Source of the DNA: Mycolicibacterium phocaicum
GTDB lineage: Bacteria; Actinomycetota; Actinomycetes; Mycobacteriales; Mycobacteriaceae
NCBI RefSeq assembly: GCF_010731115.1
Contig: NZ_AP022616.1
Location: 4,774,001 to 4,838,000 of the forward strand
Reading direction: 5' to 3'
Length of the DNA: 64,000 nt
Shown: positions 46,849 through 56,378 of the stretch, in pieces
Position numbering within the stretch: the stretch's first letter is position 1
Layout: each line of letters begins with the position of its first letter
Translations under genes and position numbers: made by a program
Notes under the pieces: model-generated
What the model was told of the DNA's origin: nothing
The model's input: the letters and a program-made list of their open reading frames with translations, nothing else
The model's database searches: none

Positions 46849-48135
46849 ATGGAGGGCGTGCGTGTCGCCGTCCTGTCGGTCCATACCTCGCCGCTGGCCC
46901 AACCGGGCACCGGCGATGCCGGCGGTATGAACGTCTACGTCCTGCAGAGTGCGCTCGAGTTGGCCCGCCGCGGCGTCGAGGTGGAAATCTTCACCCGGGC
47001 CACGTCGTCGACCGACGCCCCGGTGGTTCGGGTGGCCCCCGGCGTCCTGGTGCGCAACATCGTCGCCGGCCCGTTCGAGGGACTGGACAAGTACGACCTG
47101 CCGACGCAGCTGTGTGCCTTCACCGCGGGTGTCCTGCGCGTCGAGGCGAACCACGAGCCGGGTTACTACGACATCGTGCACTCGCACTACTGGCTGTCCG
47201 GGCAGGTGGGCTGGCTGGCCTCGGACCGGTGGGCGGTGCCCCTGGTACACACCGCGCACACCTGGGCCGCGGTGAAGAACCTGTCGCTCGCGGACGGCGA
47301 CACCCCGGAGCCGGCGCTGCGCGCCGTCGGCGAGCAGCAGGTGGTCGACGCCGCCGACCGGCTCATCGTCAACACCGAAGACGAAGCGCAGCAACTGGTT
47401 TCGCTGCACCACGCGGACCCGGCCCGCATCGATGTGGCGTATCCCGGCGTCGACCTGAAGACGTTCACGCCGGGTGACAAGGCCGAAGCCCGTGCGGCAC
47501 TGGGTCTTTCGCTCGACGAGCAGGTGGTCGCCTTCGTCGGCCGCATCCAGCCGCTGAAGGCTCCCGACGTGCTGTTGCGCGCGGCGGCCAAGCTGCCCGA
47601 CGTGCGTGTCGTGGTCGCCGGGGGTCCGTCGGGCAGTGGCCTGGCCGTACCCGACGGTCTGGTTTCCCTCGCCGACGAGCTGGGTATCACCGACCGTGTG
47701 ACATTCCTGCCACCGCAGTCCCGTGACCAGCTGGTGAACGTCTACCGGGCCGCGGATCTCGTTGCGGTACCGAGCTATTCGGAGTCGTTCGGCCTGGTTG
47801 CGGTCGAGGCCCAGGCCTGTGGAACGCCGGTGGTGGCCGCCGCGGTGGGCGGGCTGCCCGTCGCGGTGCGCGACGGCGTGAGCGGCGTTCTGGTGCAAGG
47901 CCACGATCCGGTCGACTGGGCCAACGCGATCGGGCGGACGCTGGAAATGGGGCCGGAGTCGTTGGCCGAGGGCGCTTTGCAACACGCCGCGACCTTCTCG
48001 TGGGCGCACACCGTGGACGCGCTGCTGGCCGGCTACACGCGGGCGATCGCCGACTACCGCGGCCGTCGCCCCCGACGTGACGCCGCGGCACGCCGCAGCC
48101 GCCGGTTCCTGATCCGCCGGGGCGTGCGCGCATGA
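46849..48135 (+). CDS. mshA: D-inositol-3-phosphate glycosyltransferase MshA (mycothiol synthesis)
   Basis: This GT4 enzyme transfers GlcNAc from UDP-GlcNAc to inositol 3-phosphate, the first step of mycothiol synthesis. The N-terminal [20 protein letters not shown] (residues about 11-30), [12 protein letters not shown], the phosphate-binding [14 protein letters not shown] and the C-terminal [18 protein letters not shown] motif are all present. The product is about 428 aa. The start is uncertain: ATG 46849, GTG 46858, or TTG 46798; M. tuberculosis MshA has a longer N-terminus. It overlaps the YbjN gene by 4 nt. Confidence 0.95.
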   Translation: MEGVRVAVLSVHTSPLAQPGTGDAGGMNVYVLQSALELARRGVEVEIFTRATSSTDAPVVRVAPGVLVRNIVAGPFEGLDKYDLPTQLCAFTAGVLRVEANHEPGYYDIVHSHYWLSGQVGWLASDRWAVPLVHTAHTWAAVKNLSLADGDTPEPALRAVGEQQVVDAADRLIVNTEDEAQQLVSLHHADPARIDVAYPGVDLKTFTPGDKAEARAALGLSLDEQVVAFVGRIQPLKAPDVLLRAAAKLPDVRVVVAGGPSGSGLAVPDGLVSLADELGITDRVTFLPPQSRDQLVNVYRAADLVAVPSYSESFGLVAVEAQACGTPVVAAAVGGLPVAVRDGVSGVLVQGHDPVDWANAIGRTLEMGPESLAEGALQHAATFSWAHTVDALLAGYTRAIADYRGRRPRRDAAARRSRRFLIRRGVRA

Positions 48136-48638
48136 CGACCGCGGCGACGGTCACCCAGTTGATCGAAGACACCCTGCGCGCACACGAACTCGACTTCTCC
48201 CACCATGACGGGGGAGTGGGCGGGCGGCCGGGCATCGTCGTGGCGCTGCCCGGCGAGCGCCGGCTGACCACCAACACCCTGCTCAGTGTCGGCGAGCACG
48301 GCGTGCGGCTGGAGGCGTTCGTCTGTCGCAAGCCCGACGAGAACTTCGAGGGCGTCTACAAGTACCTGCTGCGCCGCAACCGGCGGCTGTACGGCATGGC
48401 CTACACGCTGGACAACATCGGCGACATCTACCTGATCGGCCGGATGGCGCTGCACGCGGTGACGCCCGACGAGATCGACCGCCTGATGGGCCAGGTGATC
48501 GAGGCCGTCGACTTCGACTTCAACACGCTGCTCGAACTGGGCTTCCGCTCGTCGATCGAGAAAGAGTGGAAGTGGCGACTGTCCCGCGGGGAGTCGCTGA
48601 AGAACCTCAAGGCGTTCGAGCACCTGCGTCCGGAATAG
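48132..48638 (+). CDS. YbjN domain protein (Rv0487-like)
   Basis: The product is 168 aa. YbjN proteins share a fold with type III secretion chaperones; this one shows [19 protein letters not shown], then [25 protein letters not shown]. The ATG overlaps the mshA stop (ATGA), so the two are translationally coupled and the protein may support MshA or mycothiol-related stress, an inference from context. Its stop is 15 nt before the first copy of the 57-bp palindrome. Confidence 0.82.
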   Translation: MTTAATVTQLIEDTLRAHELDFSHHDGGVGGRPGIVVALPGERRLTTNTLLSVGEHGVRLEAFVCRKPDENFEGVYKYLLRRNRRLYGMAYTLDNIGDIYLIGRMALHAVTPDEIDRLMGQVIEAVDFDFNTLLELGFRSSIEKEWKWRLSRGESLKNLKAFEHLRPE

Positions 48639-48653
48639 ACCGACGTTCTGCGC

Positions 48654-48710
48654 CGAGATTGACGTAATGGTCGTTTGTGGCCGCTGAAACCAGCCATAAC
48701 GTCAATCTCG
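48654..48710. repeat. 57-bp palindrome, left copy flanking DUF559 copy 3
   Basis: CGAGATTGACGTAATGG (48654-48670) pairs with CCATAACGTCAATCTCG (48694-48710) with one A-A mismatch. The same 57-bp element recurs at 49616-49672 on the other side of the DUF559 gene, in the same orientation. The stems are nearly identical while the loops differ. Confidence 0.9.
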
Positions 48711-48754
48711 ACGGGGCTTGGAGCCCATTGGTGTCCGTACACGTCTAAACAGGC

Positions 48755-49603
48755 ATGCGAACTCCATTCAAGGGCAGCGACGCTCTCGAATCTGGTCATC
48801 TCACCCGGGCGCGGTTACGCAGCCGCTACCAGCCGATTCTTCGTGGCGTCTACTTGCCGCGCGGTCACGATGTGGCCCTGCGGGATCGTATTCGCGGCGC
48901 TGCACTCGCCGTGCCGAACGGTGTCATCGGCGGGGTTGCGGCGTCCGCGCTGTATCGCGCCAAATGGGTCGACGACGACATCCCGATCGATGTCTTCGGC
49001 GCTTGCCGTCGTCAGGACGGCCTCGTCATCCGTCGTGACGTCCTGCCTGATGACGAGGTGACCACGATCAACGGCATCCGCGTGACAACGCGTTCCCGGA
49101 CCGCATTCGACCTTGCGCGAAACCTGTCCCGAGATGACGGGGTGGCGAGGCTCGATGCCTTGATGAATGCGGCGCCGTTTGAGCTGGATGAGGTGTTTCT
49201 ACTTGCGAAGCGTCATCGCGGAGCACGCGGGTTGGTTGCACTGCGCAAGGCGCTGCCGCTGGTTGACGGTGGCGCTGAGTCCCCGCCAGAATCTCGCCTG
49301 CGGTTGCTGTTCACCGATGCTGGCTTGCCAAGGCCTACAACGCAATACGTGGTCTACAACGAGTTCGGGCAGTACGTGCGACGCATCGACATGGTCTGGG
49401 AAGAGTTCAAGGTGGGCGCCGAGTACGACGGCCAGCAACACCTCACGGAGCGACGTCAATACGCGATGGATGTCTGGGTCAACCGAGAGTTGCAGCGGAT
49501 GAAATGGCACGTCACCCACGTGATCAAGGAAGACAACGGCGGCGCGATAGTGCGCGATGTCCGTCGGGCACTGTTGGAACGCGGGTGGTCGGGCCGGCTT
49601 TAG
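48755..49603 (+). CDS. DUF559 / AbiEi-like domain protein (copy 3), palindrome-flanked
   Basis: The product is 282 aa. The N-terminal part (ALESGHLTRARLRSRYQPIL) is AbiEi-like. The C-terminal core reads YVRRIDMVWEEFKVGAEYDG then QQHLTERRQYAMDVWVNREL, the same D...EYDG...QH pattern as copy 2. It is inserted between the Rv0487- and Rv0489-like genes, where M. tuberculosis has an unrelated gene. Two nearly identical 57-bp palindromes frame it (45 nt upstream and 13 nt downstream), so the gene plus repeats looks like a movable unit. Nuclease activity and any defence role are inferences. Confidence 0.82.
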   Translation: MRTPFKGSDALESGHLTRARLRSRYQPILRGVYLPRGHDVALRDRIRGAALAVPNGVIGGVAASALYRAKWVDDDIPIDVFGACRRQDGLVIRRDVLPDDEVTTINGIRVTTRSRTAFDLARNLSRDDGVARLDALMNAAPFELDEVFLLAKRHRGARGLVALRKALPLVDGGAESPPESRLRLLFTDAGLPRPTTQYVVYNEFGQYVRRIDMVWEEFKVGAEYDGQQHLTERRQYAMDVWVNRELQRMKWHVTHVIKEDNGGAIVRDVRRALLERGWSGRL

Positions 49604-49615
49604 GTCGCGAGTCGC

Positions 49616-49672
49616 CGAGTTTGACGTAATGGTGGCTCGCGGGCCCGAAAACCAGCCATAACGTCAATCTCG
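49616..49672. repeat. 57-bp palindrome, right copy flanking DUF559 copy 3
   Basis: CGAGTTTGACGTAATGG (49616-49632) and CCATAACGTCAATCTCG (49656-49672) form the stem. The last 19 bases (ACCAGCCATAACGTCAATC and following) are identical to the left copy and the total length is the same 57 bp, but the loop is more GC-rich. Confidence 0.9.
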
Positions 49673-49726
49673 ACGAGCAACGAGGTGCGGCGAGAGCCAA
49701 AAACCCGCACGTGAGAAGATCAGCCG

Positions 49727-50470
49727 ATGCCGACCTTGATCCTGCTGCGTCACGGCGAGAGCCAGTGGAACGAGAAGAACCTGTTCACCGGTTGGGTCGA
49801 CGTCGACCTCACCGACAAGGGCCGGGCCGAAGCCGTTCGCGGCGGAAAGCTGCTGGTCGAGCAGGGTGTGCTGCCGGACGTGCTCTACACGTCGCTGCTG
49901 CGCCGGGCGATCACCACCGCCAACCTGGCGCTGGACGCCGCCGACCGGCACTGGATTCCCGTGCACCGCGACTGGCGCCTCAACGAGCGGCACTACGGCG
50001 CGCTGCAGGGCCTCGACAAGGCCGAGACCCTGGCCAAGTACGGCCAGGACCAGTTCATGTCGTGGCGCCGCAGCTACGACACCCCGCCGCCCCCGATCGA
50101 GAAGGGCAGCACCTACAGCCAGGACGGCGACCCGCGGTACGCCGGCATCGACGCGCCGCTGACCGAATGCCTCGCCGACGTCGTCAAGCGGTTCGTGCCG
50201 TACTTCGAGCAGACCATCGCGGCCGACCTCAAAGCCGGCAAGACCGTGCTGATCGCCGCGCACGGCAACTCGCTGCGGGCGCTGGTGAAGTACCTGGACG
50301 GCATGTCCGACGACGAGATCACCGGCCTGAACATCCCGACGGGCATCCCGCTGCGCTACGAACTGGACGAAAATCTGAAGCCGACGGTGCCCGGCGGCGA
50401 GTACCTGGACCCCGAGGCCGCGGCCGCGGGTGCCGCCGCTGTCGCCGCGCAGGGCGCCAAACAGCACTGA
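49727..50470 (+). CDS. gpmA: 2,3-bisphosphoglycerate-dependent phosphoglycerate mutase
   Basis: This glycolytic enzyme interconverts 3- and 2-phosphoglycerate. The product is 247 aa. The phosphohistidine motif [10 protein letters not shown] has His8; ERHYGALQG (near 86) and [10 protein letters not shown] (second His near 180) complete the site. An Ala-rich tail ends the protein. It precedes senX3 as in M. tuberculosis, separated by a 123-nt control region. Confidence 0.97.
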   Translation: MPTLILLRHGESQWNEKNLFTGWVDVDLTDKGRAEAVRGGKLLVEQGVLPDVLYTSLLRRAITTANLALDAADRHWIPVHRDWRLNERHYGALQGLDKAETLAKYGQDQFMSWRRSYDTPPPPIEKGSTYSQDGDPRYAGIDAPLTECLADVVKRFVPYFEQTIAADLKAGKTVLIAAHGNSLRALVKYLDGMSDDEITGLNIPTGIPLRYELDENLKPTVPGGEYLDPEAAAAGAAAVAAQGAKQH

Positions 50471-50484
50471 CGTCGCGAACAGCC

Positions 50485-50512
50485 GGTGAACTGCGGTTAA
50501 CACCAGTGAAAC
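50485..50512 (+). promoter_or_regulatory. PhoB-like direct repeats, candidate RegX3 box
   Basis: GGTGAAC (50485-50491), GGTTAAC (50495-50501) and AGTGAAAC (50505-50512) are spaced 10 nt start to start, like PhoB-type boxes read by OmpR-family regulators. RegX3 is known to bind its own promoter region. A reverse half-site GTTCACC is at 50568-50574. Confidence 0.6.
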
Positions 50513-50581
50513 ACCTGGATTTGTACGTGTGACTTGTACCGATCTGGCCGCTCGCTGCTGGGATGACGTTCACCTGATGCG

Positions 50582-50587
50582 TACGAT
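50582..50587 (+). promoter_or_regulatory. -10 element of the leaderless senX3 transcript
   Basis: TACGAT ends 6 nt before the GTG at 50594. Confidence 0.6.
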
Positions 50588-50593
50588 TTGCCC

Positions 50594-51811
50594 GTGAGCT
50601 TGTCGTACGCGCTGCCTCTGGTGGCCGCCACGGCGCTGCTCGCGTTGGCTCTGGGCATCGCGATCGGCATGCGCTGGGTGCCGCGGCTGAACGAGCGCCG
50701 CGAGCGCCGCACTGCCGAGCAGTCCGGCCTGACGGTGTCGGAGATGTTCGCGCACATCGTGTCCATGTCCCCGCTGGGGATGGCGGTCGTCGACACCTAC
50801 CGTGACGTCGTCTACACCAACTCCCTGGCCCGTGACCTCGGCCTGGTGCGCGACCGGCTGCTCGACGACCGGGCCTGGGAGGCCGCGCAGCGCACGCTGG
50901 CCACCGGCGAGGACGTTGAGTTCGACCTGTCGCCGGCCAAACGCGCCACCCCGGGCCGCTCCCGGCTGGCGGTGCGGGGCCTGGCGCGTCAGCTGACGGA
51001 GGAGGACGGCCGCTTCGCGGTGGTCTACGTCAACGACCAGTCCGAACAGGCCCGCATGGAGGCCAGCCGCCGCGACTTCGTCGCCAACGTCAGCCATGAG
51101 CTCAAGACGCCGGTCGGCGCCATGGGGCTGCTGGCCGAGGCGCTGCTGGCGTCGTCCGAGGACCAGGACATGGTCAACCGGTTCGCCGAGAAGATCGTCA
51201 CCGAATCGAACCGGCTGGCCAACATGGTCGGTGAACTGATCGAACTGTCCCGGCTGCAGGGCGCCGAGCCACTGCCGCACCTCGATGCGGTGGACGTGGA
51301 TTCCGTTGTCGCCGAGGTGGTTTCCCGGCACAAGGTGGCCGCCGACAACGCCGACATCGCGATCACGACGGACGCGCCCCGGGGCTACCAGGTGCTGGGC
51401 AGCGAGACGCTGCTGGCGACGGCGCTCGCGAACCTGGTGTCCAACGCAATCTCCTACTCGCCCAAGGGTTCCCAGGTGTCGATCAGTCGGCGCCGCTACG
51501 ACGACAACATCGAGATCGCGGTGACCGACCGCGGCATCGGTATCGAAAAAGCCGACCAGGAACGGGTTTTCGAACGATTCTTCCGTGTCGACAAGGCGCG
51601 GTCCCGGGCCACCGGCGGCACCGGGCTGGGGTTGGCCATCGTCAAACACGTTGCGGCCAACCACAACGGAACCATCCGGCTGTGGAGTCAGCCGGGAACC
51701 GGATCGACGTTCACGTTGTCGATTCCGGCCTATCTCGACTCGGACGACGTGGATGTCGACGAGGGAGACGACCACTCATTGCCATCACAAGGAGGGCGAC
51801 CGAACCAATGA
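50594..51811 (+). CDS. senX3: Sensor histidine kinase SenX3
   Basis: This is the sensor of the phosphate-limitation two-component system. The product is 405 aa from the GTG at 50594. It has an N-terminal membrane region (about 5-27), a PAS-like domain (about 50-140), the H box [15 protein letters not shown] with His168, an N box ([13 protein letters not shown]), and G boxes ([25 protein letters not shown]). The start is chosen from the -10 element; a TTG two codons earlier is less likely. The stop overlaps the regX3 ATG (ATGA), unlike M. tuberculosis where MIRU repeats separate the two. Confidence 0.95.
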   Translation: MSLSYALPLVAATALLALALGIAIGMRWVPRLNERRERRTAEQSGLTVSEMFAHIVSMSPLGMAVVDTYRDVVYTNSLARDLGLVRDRLLDDRAWEAAQRTLATGEDVEFDLSPAKRATPGRSRLAVRGLARQLTEEDGRFAVVYVNDQSEQARMEASRRDFVANVSHELKTPVGAMGLLAEALLASSEDQDMVNRFAEKIVTESNRLANMVGELIELSRLQGAEPLPHLDAVDVDSVVAEVVSRHKVAADNADIAITTDAPRGYQVLGSETLLATALANLVSNAISYSPKGSQVSISRRRYDDNIEIAVTDRGIGIEKADQERVFERFFRVDKARSRATGGTGLGLAIVKHVAANHNGTIRLWSQPGTGSTFTLSIPAYLDSDDVDVDEGDDHSLPSQGGRPNQ

Positions 51812-52494
51812 CCAGTGTGCTGATCGTGGAGGACGAGGAGTCCCTGGCCGATCCCTTGGCGTTCCTGTTGCGCAAGGAGGGTTTCGAAGCCACCGTCGTG
51901 ACCGATGGTCCGTCGGCGTTGGCCGAGTTCGACCGGGCCGGCGCCGACATCGTGCTCCTGGACCTGATGCTGCCCGGGATGAGCGGCACCGACGTCTGTA
52001 AGCAGTTGCGCTCGCGGTCGGGCGTGCCGGTCATCATGGTGACCGCGCGGGACAGCGAGATCGACAAGGTCGTCGGCCTGGAACTCGGCGCCGACGACTA
52101 CGTCACCAAGCCGTACTCGGCCCGCGAGCTCATCGCCCGCATCCGCGCCGTGCTGCGCCGCGGTGGCGAGGCCGACGACGCCGTCGGCGCCGACGGGGTG
52201 CTGGAGGCCGGTCCGGTCCGCATGGACGTCGAGCGGCACATCGTGTCCGTCAACGGCGACGCCATCACGCTGCCGCTCAAGGAGTTCGACCTGCTCGAAT
52301 ACCTGATGCGCAACAGCGGGCGGGTGCTGACGCGTGGCCAGTTGATCGACCGGGTCTGGGGTGCCGACTACGTCGGTGACACCAAGACCCTCGACGTCCA
52401 CGTGAAGCGGCTGCGCTCCAAGATCGAGGCCGACCCGGCCAACCCGGTGCACCTCGTCACCGTCCGCGGGCTGGGCTACAAGCTCGAGGGCTAG
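51808..52494 (+). CDS. regX3: Response regulator RegX3
   Basis: The product is 228 aa, OmpR/PhoB type. The phosphorylated Asp52 is in [10 protein letters not shown]; Thr/Lys switch residues are in MVTARDSE and [13 protein letters not shown]. The C-terminal winged helix contains [22 protein letters not shown] and ends [18 protein letters not shown] at 51788-51795 serves as RBS inside the end of senX3. RegX3 activates phosphate-scavenging genes and controls ESX-5 secretion and polyphosphate metabolism in mycobacteria. Confidence 0.97.
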   Translation: MTSVLIVEDEESLADPLAFLLRKEGFEATVVTDGPSALAEFDRAGADIVLLDLMLPGMSGTDVCKQLRSRSGVPVIMVTARDSEIDKVVGLELGADDYVTKPYSARELIARIRAVLRRGGEADDAVGADGVLEAGPVRMDVERHIVSVNGDAITLPLKEFDLLEYLMRNSGRVLTRGQLIDRVWGADYVGDTKTLDVHVKRLRSKIEADPANPVHLVTVRGLGYKLEG

Positions 52495-52505
52495 TTCCCC
52501 TCCGG

Positions 52506-53318
52506 TTACTTCTTCTCGGCAGCCGTCGTTGCCGGGTGGACGGCGATGAGCCCCAGCCCGGCCCGGCGCTTGCACAGCGCGGCCAGCTCGGCGTACACCT
52601 TCGCACCGAGCAGTTCGGTTAGTTCGGGCCCGTAGGACTCCCACACGGGCCGGGCGCCGACGTGCGCGGCCGGGTCGCCGGTGCAGTACCAGACCAGGTC
52701 GTGGCCGCCCTCGCCCCAGCCGCGCCGGTCGTATTCGGTGACGACGGTCCGCAGGATCTCGGTGCCGTCCGGCCGCGTCACCCAGTCCTGCGTGCGGCGG
52801 ATCGGCAGCTGCCAGCAGACCTCGGGCTTCATGGTCAGCGGCTCGACGCCGAGTTTGAGGGCCTTGCTGTGCAGGGCGCAGCCGATGCCGCCGGCGAAAC
52901 CGGGCCGGTTCAGAAAGATGCACGCGCCCTTGTACTTGCGGGTCCGCAGGTTGGGCTTGTCGTCGTACTCGTCCATCTCGAGGTAGCCCTTGCGGCCCAG
53001 GCCCTTCTCCCGGAACTGCCAGTCCTCGTCGGTCAGCAGCTTGACCGACTCCTCGAGCTGCGCGACGTCGTCGTCATCGGCCATGAAGGCGCCGTGGCTG
53101 CAGCAGCCGTCGTCGGGCCGGCCCTCGACGGTGCCCTGGCACGCCGGCGTCCCGAAGACGCAGGTCCATTTCGACAGCAGCCACGTCATGTCCGCGGCGA
53201 TCAGATGCTCCGGATTGTCGGGGTCGAAGAACTCCACCCACTCGCGGGCAAAGTCCAGTCCCACCTCGTGGGAACCGGGCTTCGAAGGCTCGCCGGGACT
53301 GATCTGCGATGCGGTCAC
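52506..53318 (-). CDS. Conserved Cys-rich protein (Rv0495c-like)
   Basis: The product is 270 aa from the GTG at 53318; the open frame upstream is in the divergent promoter gap. Cys-containing motifs include [58 protein letters not shown] and WYCTGDP. They are arranged like a metal- or Fe-S-binding protein (YkgJ/DUF3109-like), although the cofactor is unproven. It is highly similar to Rv0495c. The Rv0492c-Rv0494 genes that lie before it in M. tuberculosis are missing. It is convergent with regX3 with an 11-nt gap. Confidence 0.85.
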   Translation of the reverse strand: MTASQISPGEPSKPGSHEVGLDFAREWVEFFDPDNPEHLIAADMTWLLSKWTCVFGTPACQGTVEGRPDDGCCSHGAFMADDDDVAQLEESVKLLTDEDWQFREKGLGRKGYLEMDEYDDKPNLRTRKYKGACIFLNRPGFAGGIGCALHSKALKLGVEPLTMKPEVCWQLPIRRTQDWVTRPDGTEILRTVVTEYDRRGWGEGGHDLVWYCTGDPAAHVGARPVWESYGPELTELLGAKVYAELAALCKRRAGLGLIAVHPATTAAEKK

Positions 53319-53352
53319 AGCACGCAACCGTAGACCCGTTACCGTGGTTTCC

Positions 53353-54339
53353 GTGCGATTGGGCGTCCTCGACGTGGGCAGTAACACCGTTCATCTATTG
53401 GTGGTCGACGCGCGCCGTGGCGGGCACCCGACCCCGATGAGTTCGACCAAGGCCTCACTGCGCCTTGCCGAGGCGATCGATGACACCGGCAAATTGACCC
53501 GCAAGGGCGCCGACAGCCTCGTCGCGACCGTCGACGAGTTCGCCAAGATCGCCACCAGCTCGGGGTGCGCGGAGTTTATGGCGTTCGCCACATCTGCGGT
53601 CCGGGATGCCACCAACTCCGAGGCGGTGCTGGCGCGGGTGCGGGCCGAGACCGGCGTCCAGCTGCAGGTCCTGTCGGGGGTCGACGAATCGCGGCTCACC
53701 TTCCTGGCGGTGCGCCGCTGGTACGGCTGGAGCGCGGGCCGCATCATCAACCTCGACATCGGTGGCGGCTCGCTGGAGCTGTCGGGCGGCATCGACGAAG
53801 AACCCGATGTCGCACTGTCGATGCCGCTGGGTGCGGGCCGTTTGACGCGCGAATGGCTGCAGGAGGATCCGCCCGGCCGCCGGCGCGTGGCGGTGCTGCG
53901 CGACTGGCTGGACAACGAGATCTCCGCCTCGGCCGCCAAGGTGCTCGCGGCCGGTACCCCGGAGCTCGCGGTCGCGACGTCGAAGACCTTCCGGTCGCTG
54001 GCCCGGCTCACCGGTGCGGCGCCGTCGGGCGCCGGACCGCGCGTGAAGCGCACATTGACCGCCGCCGGCCTCAGACAGCTCATATCTTTCATCTCTAGGA
54101 TGACCACGGCCGACAGAGCCGAGTTGGAAGGGGTGAGTGCCGACCGCGCGCCACAGATCGTGGCCGGTGCGTTGGTGGCCGAGGCGACCATGCGAGCGCT
54201 GTCGCTCGACGCGGTGGACATCTGCCCGTGGGCGTTGCGGGAGGGTGTCATTCTGCGGAAACTCGACAGCGAAGCCGATGGAACCGACTTGGTGGAAACG
54301 TTCGCGGGATTGGCTCCCGCCAAAGGCGAGACACGATGA
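53353..54339 (+). CDS. ppx1: Exopolyphosphatase Ppx1 (Ppx/GppA family, Rv0496-like)
   Basis: The product is 328 aa of the actin-like ATPase fold: [19 protein letters not shown] (residues 2-20, phosphate-binding loop), [12 protein letters not shown], and [12 protein letters not shown] (Asp135). Rv0496 hydrolyses short-chain polyphosphate; this shorter version lacks the C-terminal helical extension of E. coli Ppx. TACCGT (53340-53345) ends 7 nt before the GTG. It is coupled by ATGA to the next gene. Confidence 0.92.
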   Translation: MRLGVLDVGSNTVHLLVVDARRGGHPTPMSSTKASLRLAEAIDDTGKLTRKGADSLVATVDEFAKIATSSGCAEFMAFATSAVRDATNSEAVLARVRAETGVQLQVLSGVDESRLTFLAVRRWYGWSAGRIINLDIGGGSLELSGGIDEEPDVALSMPLGAGRLTREWLQEDPPGRRRVAVLRDWLDNEISASAAKVLAAGTPELAVATSKTFRSLARLTGAAPSGAGPRVKRTLTAAGLRQLISFISRMTTADRAELEGVSADRAPQIVAGALVAEATMRALSLDAVDICPWALREGVILRKLDSEADGTDLVETFAGLAPAKGETR

Positions 54340-55493
54340 CAGATTCAGACGACTTCTCGGCGACGCGACCGATCTCGGTCGCCGAGCTGCTGGCCAAGAA
54401 CGGCACCATCGGTGCGCCGCCGGTCGGTGGCCGCCGGCGCCGCCGGCGGGGGAACAGCGACGCGGTGACCGTCGCCGAACTGACCGGCGAAATCCCGATC
54501 ATCCGGCCGGAGACGCTGCACGCAGAGCCGGCTGAGGCCCCGGCTGAGCCGGCGCCTGAGCCCGAGCCCGAGTCCGTGGCGGCGCCGGTCGCCGAGCCGG
54601 AGCCGGAAGCCGCTGTCGAGGAGGCGGCTGTCGCCGTCGAGGACGAGACCCCGTCCGCGGCCGACGAGATGGAGCCCGACGACACCGGCGCCCACTACGT
54701 CGTCGACGACGAGATGCTGCACACCGACATCGTCGAGCCCGCGCCCGCCGATGCCGCGGTCGACGACTACGAGGACCACCTGCGCCGTCGCGACGCCGAG
54801 GCCGACCCGCTGGAGTTCGTGGCGCCGTCGCGCAAGCCCGCCTTCCGCTGGTCGTTCAAGCCGGTCCGCGGCGCCGAGGAGATGAGCCCCGACCCGGTCG
54901 ACGAGGACGTGCCGGCCGACGCGGACATCGACGACGATCTGCTCTCGCTCACCGACGCCGAGCCCGTCGCCAAGCTCGACACCGGCGCCGTGCCCGTCGT
55001 CGACGACGCCGTGGCGACCGAGGCCGCTCCCGAGCCGCCGCGTCAGCCGTCACGCAATGGCCGCAGCGAGCGCTACGACGCCCTGTTCGGTGGCTTCGCC
55101 GCCGACGCGGACACCCGTCGGGAAGAGCTGGTCGCCGACCACGACGTCCACGACGAGGACGTCGACCACGAAGCCATCGACCGCGAGGCCGACCACGACG
55201 AAGCCGACCACGAGGACGACGAGAAGTCCGGGTCCGGCCTCCAGCGCGGCGCCTGGGTCGTCGGGCAGAGCCTGCTGGCCGTCGCGTTCGGCGCAGGCAT
55301 GTTCTTCGCCTTCGACCAGCTGTGGCGCTGGAACCAGATCGTGGCGCTGATGCTGTCGATGCTGGTGATCCTGGGCCTGGTCGCCGGGATCCGGGTGATC
55401 CGGAAGGATCACGACCTGGCCAGTACGCTGATCGCGATTCTGGTCGGCGGTCTGGTCACGTTCGGACCCTTGGCACTGCTCTACTCAGCCTGA
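54336..55493 (+). CDS. Acidic membrane protein with disordered N-terminal domain (Rv0497-like)
   Basis: The product is 385 aa. Residues 1-305 are cytoplasmic and disordered: a basic GGRRRRRRGN patch near 32-41, then Glu/Pro/Ala- and Asp-rich repeats and a His/Asp/Glu-rich segment (ADHDVHDEDVDHEAIDREAD, about 262-281) that could bind divalent metal. Three membrane helices (about 312-380) end the protein. No enzymatic motif is visible. It overlaps ppx1 by 4 nt and precedes the isomerase-like gene by 11 nt, so the three form an operon. Confidence 0.8.
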   Translation: MTDSDDFSATRPISVAELLAKNGTIGAPPVGGRRRRRRGNSDAVTVAELTGEIPIIRPETLHAEPAEAPAEPAPEPEPESVAAPVAEPEPEAAVEEAAVAVEDETPSAADEMEPDDTGAHYVVDDEMLHTDIVEPAPADAAVDDYEDHLRRRDAEADPLEFVAPSRKPAFRWSFKPVRGAEEMSPDPVDEDVPADADIDDDLLSLTDAEPVAKLDTGAVPVVDDAVATEAAPEPPRQPSRNGRSERYDALFGGFAADADTRREELVADHDVHDEDVDHEAIDREADHDEADHEDDEKSGSGLQRGAWVVGQSLLAVAFGAGMFFAFDQLWRWNQIVALMLSMLVILGLVAGIRVIRKDHDLASTLIAILVGGLVTFGPLALLYSA

Positions 55494-55504
55494 ACCGGAG
55501 GCCT

Positions 55505-56350
55505 GTGCGTCCCGCCATCAAGGTAGGTCTGTCCACCGCGTCGGTCTATCCCTTGCGGACCGAAGCTGCCTTCGAGTACGCCGCCCGCCTCGGCTACGAC
55601 GGTGTCGAGCTGATGGTGTGGGCCGAGCCCGTCAGCCAGGACATCGACGCCGTCGAGCGGATGTCGCAGCGCTGGGGCGTCCCGGTGCTCAGCGTGCACG
55701 CGCCGTGTCTGCTGATCTCGCAGCGCGTGTGGGGCTCCAACCCGATCCCGAAGCTGGAACGCAGCGTGCGGGCCGCCGAACAGCTGGGTGCGCAGACCGT
55801 CGTCGTGCATCCGCCGTTCCGGTGGCAGCGCCGGTACGCCGAGGGTTTCTCCGATCAGGTCGCCGAGCTCGAGGCCTCGAGCGACGTGCTGGTCGCGGTC
55901 GAGAACATGTTCCCGTTCCGCACCGACCGGTTCTTCGGCACCGGCCAGCCGTCCATCGAGCGGATGCGTAAGCGCGGCGGGGCCCCGGGACCCGGGATCT
56001 CGGCGTTCGCGCCGTCCTACGACCCGCTGGACGGCAATCACGCCCACTACACCCTGGACCTGTCGCATTCGGCGACGGCGGGCACCGATGCCGTCGACAT
56101 GGCGCGGCGCATGGGCAAGGGGCTGGTGCACCTGCATCTGTGCGACGGCAACGGCGCGTCCACCGACGAACACCTGGTGCCCGGGCGCGGCAGCCAGCCG
56201 ACGGTGCAGATCTGCCAGATGCTGGCGGCCGGTGAGTTCTCCGGGCACGTGATCCTGGAGGTCACCACGTCCGCGGCGCGCAACAACACCGAGCGTGAGG
56301 CGCTGCTCGTCGAGTCGCTCGAATTCGCGCGTCGGCACCTGCTGCGCTGA
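55505..56350 (+). CDS. Sugar phosphate isomerase/epimerase family TIM barrel (Rv0498-like)
   Basis: The product is 281 aa. It has the xylose-isomerase-like/AP endonuclease 2 fold: KVGLSTASVYPLRTEAAFEY at the N-terminus, metal-ligand candidates in VVHPPFRWQRR (His) and VAVENMFPFR (Glu), and LDLSHSATAG and VILEVTTSAA later. The substrate is unknown. The GTG at 55505 gives a length that matches Rv0498. It follows the membrane protein gene and precedes proC. Confidence 0.85.
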   Translation: MRPAIKVGLSTASVYPLRTEAAFEYAARLGYDGVELMVWAEPVSQDIDAVERMSQRWGVPVLSVHAPCLLISQRVWGSNPIPKLERSVRAAEQLGAQTVVVHPPFRWQRRYAEGFSDQVAELEASSDVLVAVENMFPFRTDRFFGTGQPSIERMRKRGGAPGPGISAFAPSYDPLDGNHAHYTLDLSHSATAGTDAVDMARRMGKGLVHLHLCDGNGASTDEHLVPGRGSQPTVQICQMLAAGEFSGHVILEVTTSAARNNTEREALLVESLEFARRHLLR

Positions 56351-56378
56351 CCCGCCGCCGTCCTGGCATGCTGTCGGC

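Noticed and set aside
45328..48009. 893-codon open frame on the minus strand opposite the ROK gene and mshA
   Set aside because: It mirrors two well-supported plus-strand genes; its composition (His/Arg/Gln/Gly-rich) is the usual antisense shadow of GC3-biased codons.
48654..49672. CRISPR repeats
   Set aside because: Only two copies occur, about 960 bp apart with a gene between them, and no short spacers or cas genes are present.
48654..49672. Insertion sequence ends around DUF559 copy 3
   Set aside because: The flanking elements are direct copies of a palindrome rather than terminal inverted repeats, and the protein has no transposase motif. The possibility of a different kind of mobile unit is kept as a finding.
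51790..51830. MIRU repeat between senX3 and regX3 as in M. tuberculosis
   Set aside because: The genes overlap by 4 nt and there is no room for a repeat.
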